The notes under the pieces are model-generated. The model worked only from the letters and a program-made list of their open reading frames with translations. It was not told the origin of the DNA and did no database searches. Shown here in pieces: positions 60,352-64,000 of a stretch of DNA of 64,000 nt (the stretch's first letter is position 1; every line of letters starts with the position of its first letter). Source of the stretch: a bacterium (GTDB lineage Bacteria; Patescibacteriota; Minisyncoccia; Phycocordibacterales; UBA918); assembly GCA_027487145.1 (NCBI GenBank), contig JAIYEC010000070.1, forward strand, positions 1 through 64,000. The letters are read 5' to 3'. Made by a program: the position numbers and the translations under genes.

Positions 60352-60375
60352 CATTTCTTTATATAAGTATAGTGA

Positions 60376-62619
60376 CTACCACCACAATCCTGGCAAACCA
60401 GCGGCTTTCATCTGAGCCCGGGTAATTGCTCCGAAGTAACCAGAAGCTGGGACAATACCGTATTTTAGTTGGTATTCAATCAGCGCTTGTTCGGTGTAAT
60501 TGATGAAATCACCAGTCGCAGTTACTCGAGCGAGTTCTCGGGCTTTTGGTCCAGTGTTATGATTAATCAATAACACCTGCAAGGCTTGAACGTCTTCCCC
60601 GCTTAGGCCACGGTACAAATCACGAACAATCAGACCAGTCACATCCACCACCGGTTGAACCGCTTGATCAAGAATCGTAATCACCACAGCCGGTAGCTCG
60701 ATTCCCGCCATACGCGCTGCTTCAAAGACAGCCCTGTTTTGATTAATAAATTCTCGGAGTGAAGCAGGTACTGTTATATTCTGACTTATCTCAGTATCCG
60801 CTTTGCTATCTGTTGGATTAGTTGTTCGACGAGTACCTCCTCCGCCACTGCGTCGAGGCTCATCTTCATCGACAGAGGTAAAGTTCTGCCAACGGAAAAA
60901 TGGATAGCCTCCATTTTCGCTTGGGTTAATACCCCAGATAGTAGTGAAGTTCCAGCCGGCACCAGTGTAGGTACTACTCATTTTCATTCCTGGGGTTGCA
61001 ATACCACTTCCAGCTCCAGAAGCGGATTGATTACTAGCTACACTATCCCAAAATGACGCAGTGATAGTATTTTCATCTGACTCTCCAATCAGACCACCTA
61101 CAAACGTATTTCCTGTCACTAAACCGCGCGCGTATACATTTATATATTGTGAATTTGATACTTGTCCACTAAAGCCACCAACATAATTAGTTCCGGTTAC
61201 CGTCCCTGCCGCGTAGCCATCAGTAATGGTCATGCCTCCGCTACTGCCAAGGAACCCTCCGACCTGGTCGCTACCTGTTACATCTCCAGTGGCAAACACT
61301 TGACTCATGGTCGAGCCAGGTCCTTCACAGCCATCATTACCAGTAAAACCTCCTGCACTGGCACCTGTTGCAGTCACATCACCAGTTGCGTAAGCACGTA
61401 CGATTTCTGCACCACACCCACTGCTCCCGAACATACCGCCGACAGATTCAGTACCTGTCACATCGCCGGTTGCAAAGCTATTCAAGACATAACCACTTGA
61501 AAACCGTCCAGCAAAGCCTCCAATTGAAAATTCCGTTCCACTCACATCACCAGTAGCTGAACTAGTTGCAACACTAGCATCACTAGCTGAGCCAATGAGT
61601 CCTCCGACTTCATTGAGACCCTCTATCACTCCGGAAGCAGCAGCGTAACTGACACTACTTTCAGTCAGACTCCCTACCAACCCTGCGACTCTACGATTTC
61701 CGGTTACGTCACTGGTACTGGTAGCATACGAAACAGTGGCATTATTCTCGACGGTACCGGCAATTCCACCAATCCGATCTCCACGCTTCCCGTTATCATT
61801 TGTGCCATCAATTTCACCGGTTGAAACAACTCGAGTCAAAGAACCCCGCTCCATTCGTCCTACGATACCACCAATATCTTCACCTCCATCAATAAATGCT
61901 GTCGATGTTGCATAAGTAATGGTTGTATCAAGAGCACTTCCGACGACACCACCAATAATGATTCCGCTTCCTTTAACAGCACCACCAACAACAACATTTG
62001 AAATTGTAGTTCCGTTAGTATAGCCAGCGACTCCTCCGCCATATTCCCCCCAACGGGTCCAGATACAAGCGGCTGGCTGACATACATCTGGGGTACTCAT
62101 GACATCAATTCCAAGATATGTAACACCAACATTTACTTGAACATTTTCAATGATACCTCCTACTGCATATCCAACTAAACCACCAACATATCGATACCCC
62201 TTGATTGCTACATTGGTGAGACGGATATTCTCCAGTGTCGCGTCTTCTGTATACCCAAACAATCCAACATGCTGTTCGTCATCAACTCCTTCTCCTGGCA
62301 AATCGTCTGCTCGTTCAATAAATAAGTCTCGAATTTCAAAGTTCTGCCCATCAAGTGAACCAATAAATTTTGCTGTGCTGGTACCAACTGGAGTAAAGCC
62401 CTTTCCTCCGTTCCACAAAGTGGTAACACCACATTCGATATGATTCTCTAGTCGATAGTGGGCATCAAGATCATCAGCCATTTCTCGTAATCCATCACAA
62501 TCTGTAATTTGGTATGGATCATTTATTGTTCCAGCCCCAGCTCCCGTAAACGCTTCAGCGGCAGTTCCATAAGTTGCAAAAATAAAAACACTGATTGCAA
62601 CAAGTTTAGGTAAATTCAT
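60376..62619 (-). CDS. Surface protein with GLUG repeats and C-terminal peptidoglycan-binding domain
   Basis: A 747-aa protein with a signal peptide (about 1-23). A GLUG-type beta-helix (about 80-520) is built from many V(G/A)G(L/F)(V/I/F)G units, for example YVGGLVGYA and QVGGFLGSS. A proline/serine linker follows, then a PG_binding_1-like domain (about 670-745; VQALQVLLI, ALIEYQ, ASGYFGAITRAQMKA). GLUG repeats occur in adhesins and proteases. The same wall-binding module is found N-terminally in the first gene of the window. Probably an adhesin. Confidence 0.8.
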   Translation of the reverse strand: MNLPKLVAISVFIFATYGTAAEAFTGAGAGTINDPYQITDCDGLREMADDLDAHYRLENHIECGVTTLWNGGKGFTPVGTSTAKFIGSLDGQNFEIRDLFIERADDLPGEGVDDEQHVGLFGYTEDATLENIRLTNVAIKGYRYVGGLVGYAVGGIIENVQVNVGVTYLGIDVMSTPDVCQPAACIWTRWGEYGGGVAGYTNGTTISNVVVGGAVKGSGIIIGGVVGSALDTTITYATSTAFIDGGEDIGGIVGRMERGSLTRVVSTGEIDGTNDNGKRGDRIGGIAGTVENNATVSYATSTSDVTGNRRVAGLVGSLTESSVSYAAASGVIEGLNEVGGLIGSASDASVATSSATGDVSGTEFSIGGFAGRFSSGYVLNSFATGDVTGTESVGGMFGSSGCGAEIVRAYATGDVTATGASAGGFTGNDGCEGPGSTMSQVFATGDVTGSDQVGGFLGSSGGMTITDGYAAGTVTGTNYVGGFSGQVSNSQYINVYARGLVTGNTFVGGLIGESDENTITASFWDSVASNQSASGAGSGIATPGMKMSSTYTGAGWNFTTIWGINPSENGGYPFFRWQNFTSVDEDEPRRSGGGGTRRTTNPTDSKADTEISQNITVPASLREFINQNRAVFEAARMAGIELPAVVITILDQAVQPVVDVTGLIVRDLYRGLSGEDVQALQVLLINHNTGPKARELARVTATGDFINYTEQALIEYQLKYGIVPASGYFGAITRAQMKAAGLPGLWW

Positions 62620-62755
62620 AAAATGTATTAGTTATATGTAAACCTATTATAACAGTGGGTACCAACAGTATAGACGTTCCTGGGGACTTAAAACCATTTA
62701 TTTTCTTTCATGAAAGCGCTATCTTCTACTCTCAGGGAGGAGTATACTCATATAT

Positions 62756-63388
62756 ATGTATTACTATATTTTAGGAGCGGTAGTGGTAGGAGTATTGTTA
62801 TGGACCATTGGGAGCTACCTAGTTATCCGAAATATTGAAGAACCAAAATATACAGTATTGGAAAAACGAGATGGGTATGAAATCAGACAGTATGATCCAT
62901 ACATCCTGGCCCAAACGACTGTGACTGGAAGTTATGATGAAGCTACTAATAAAGGCTTTCGGATTATTGCTGATTACATTTTTGGGAACAACACCAAAAA
63001 AGAAAGTATTGCCATGACTACACCAGTCTTAGAAACCAAGCCGGTATCAGAAAAAATTTCTATGACGACACCAGTGCTTGAGACCTCTCTTGAAAGTAAT
63101 CAGCGTGTTATCGCATTTGTCTTACCTTCACAGTACACGCTTGAAACACTCCCCACCCCAAACAACCAAGCTGTAACCTTCACGGAAGTCCCTGGTGAAA
63201 AAGTGGCAGCACTCACCTTTACCTGGTACGCAAGCGAAGAGAGAATGGAGACTAAGAAGGCTCTCTTGCAAGAACACCTTACTCGTGACAACTTCACAGC
63301 AGCAGGAGAACCAAAAACAGCTCGTTACAATCCCCCACTTTCTATGCCGCTCATGCTTCGAAATGAAGTGTTGATTCCGATTGAATAA
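62756..63388 (+). CDS. SOUL heme-binding family protein
   Basis: A 210-aa protein with an N-terminal TM anchor (about 3-25) and a SOUL/HBP fold (YTVLEKRDGYEIRQYDPYILAQT, SIAMTTPVLE twice as SMTTPVLE, VAALTFTWYA, YNPPLSMPLMLRNEVLI). A GGGAGGAG site lies 13-20 nt before the start, slightly distant. Homologues bind heme or porphyrin in the envelope. Confidence 0.85.
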   Translation: MYYYILGAVVVGVLLWTIGSYLVIRNIEEPKYTVLEKRDGYEIRQYDPYILAQTTVTGSYDEATNKGFRIIADYIFGNNTKKESIAMTTPVLETKPVSEKISMTTPVLETSLESNQRVIAFVLPSQYTLETLPTPNNQAVTFTEVPGEKVAALTFTWYASEERMETKKALLQEHLTRDNFTAAGEPKTARYNPPLSMPLMLRNEVLIPIE

Positions 63389-63391
63389 TCT

Positions 63392-63871
63392 TTAGCGGAT
63401 ATATCCATTCGCCTTTAAGTAGGTGGTCGTGAGGATGGGTTTGTCATGAAGATTTTTTGCTTTTATAACCTTCCCCACAAGTAGACTGTGATCTCCGCTC
63501 GTCTCAATCAGCTGCTCGACGTGTAGCGTCATAATTCCTGCGGCTGTCTTTAAATAAGAGAGATTACCTTCTTCACCTAGTTCAAACCGTTTTTTAAGAC
63601 GGCTGATTTTATTAATTTTAGTTCCAGAGAGTTGTCCGCATATGCGTACAACGGGAGCCAAGTCTTCCCCTAAGAGTTGTAAGAGGACAGTCTCTCCAAC
63701 CGCAACATTTTTGAGTGTCTGTGTGTCTCTATAGACTGCGACCATCATGAGTTTTGGGTCAAGCGAAACCGCTGTTACATACGTACAGATATTCATGTTA
63801 GGTACTCCATCTGATGACACTGTCGACAAACTCCATACAGCGTCGTCCGGGCGATTCCATAGCTTTCTCAT
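63392..63871 (-). CDS. Flavin-reductase-like FMN-binding protein
   Basis: A 159-aa split-barrel FMN-binding protein (DGVPNMNICTYVTAVSLDPKLMMVAVYRDTQTLKNV typical of the flavin reductase-like family). It might reduce flavin or bind FMN. Convergent with the SOUL gene, 3 nt apart. Confidence 0.8.
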   Translation of the reverse strand: MRKLWNRPDDAVWSLSTVSSDGVPNMNICTYVTAVSLDPKLMMVAVYRDTQTLKNVAVGETVLLQLLGEDLAPVVRICGQLSGTKINKISRLKKRFELGEEGNLSYLKTAAGIMTLHVEQLIETSGDHSLLVGKVIKAKNLHDKPILTTTYLKANGYIR

Positions 63872-63913
63872 AGGACTATTCTACGCGACAAAATTTTAGG
63901 TACAATAGTGTCT

Positions 63914-64000
63914 ATGAAAGCACTGACTGAGATTGATATTGAACAGATCATTTTGATGGCCTGGGGAGATACTATTCCGTTTGAAGCCATCAAGCGTGAA
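63914..64000 (+). CDS. DUF2805-family protein, 5' end only
   Basis: The window ends after 29 codons. ALTEIDIEQIILMAWGDTIP then FEAIKRE matches the DUF2805/TIGR03643 start. TACAAT (63901-63906) lies 7 nt before the ATG, so it may be transcribed leaderless. Confidence 0.7.
   Translation, partial: MKALTEIDIEQIILMAWGDTIPFEAIKRE

Overview
The window looks like a chromosomal segment of a Patescibacteria/CPR bacterium, most likely a Parcubacteria-type lineage. The reasons are the compact gene order, many small single-TM or secreted orphan proteins, short RecO and ArgRS, divergent EF-P and S6, a folate/nucleotide salvage set instead of full biosynthesis, and large cell-surface proteins carrying peptidoglycan-binding domains. 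The code is standard: TAA, TAG and TGA all act as stops. No rRNA, CRISPR array or complete phage was seen.

Layout. 0.1-3.7 kb: an acidic S-layer-like protein with a long hairpin-rich upstream region, then a winged-helix protein. 3.8-12.9 kb: ftsK, recA, an ECF sigma factor, efp, the rpsF-ssb-rpsR operon and a VanY-type carboxypeptidase, with several unlisted tiny membrane-protein genes between them. 12.9-31 kb: tatD, a frameshifted hydrolase, MazG, Nudix, metG, three small exported or TM genes, glyS, a surface Ig-like protein, recO, an ileS with an inserted phosphoglycerate-mutase domain, two beta-carbonic-anhydrase-like genes, a Na+/H+ antiporter and argS. 31-35.2 kb: a DUF2914 membrane protein and a seven-bladed propeller surface protein. 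35.2-41.8 kb: a one-carbon/thymidylate neighbourhood (glyA, thyA, dcd, HAD, CYTH, folA, Nudix, CofE-like ligase). 42-52.3 kb: rplK, nusG, secE, SIMPL, a matrixin-like protease, class I ribonucleotide reductase with the ATP-cone on the small subunit, mscL and a YibE/F protein with a natural seven-histidine tail. 52.4-58.1 kb: tRNA-His followed by an AT-rich accessory island with a serine recombinase (interrupted by an in-frame amber codon), HEPN and DUF3800 proteins, flanked by a 13-bp direct repeat and, further out, a 12-bp copy of the tRNA 3' end. 58.1-64 kb: small membrane proteins, an ArsR-SRPBCC operon, a GLUG-repeat surface protein, SOUL, a flavin-reductase-like protein and the start of a DUF2805 gene.

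The most unusual signal is a family of four intergenic structured elements (near 8.1, 9.1, 37.7 and 39.7 kb). Each lies upstream of a gene and in the same orientation: a small membrane protein, the ECF sigma factor, thyA and folA. They share a conserved block followed by a two-tier hairpin whose pairing is preserved by compensatory changes. This could be a cis-regulatory RNA class; I do not recognise it as any riboswitch I know. A second two-copy family (57.8 and 60.1 kb) is a nested palindrome, also with compensatory changes.
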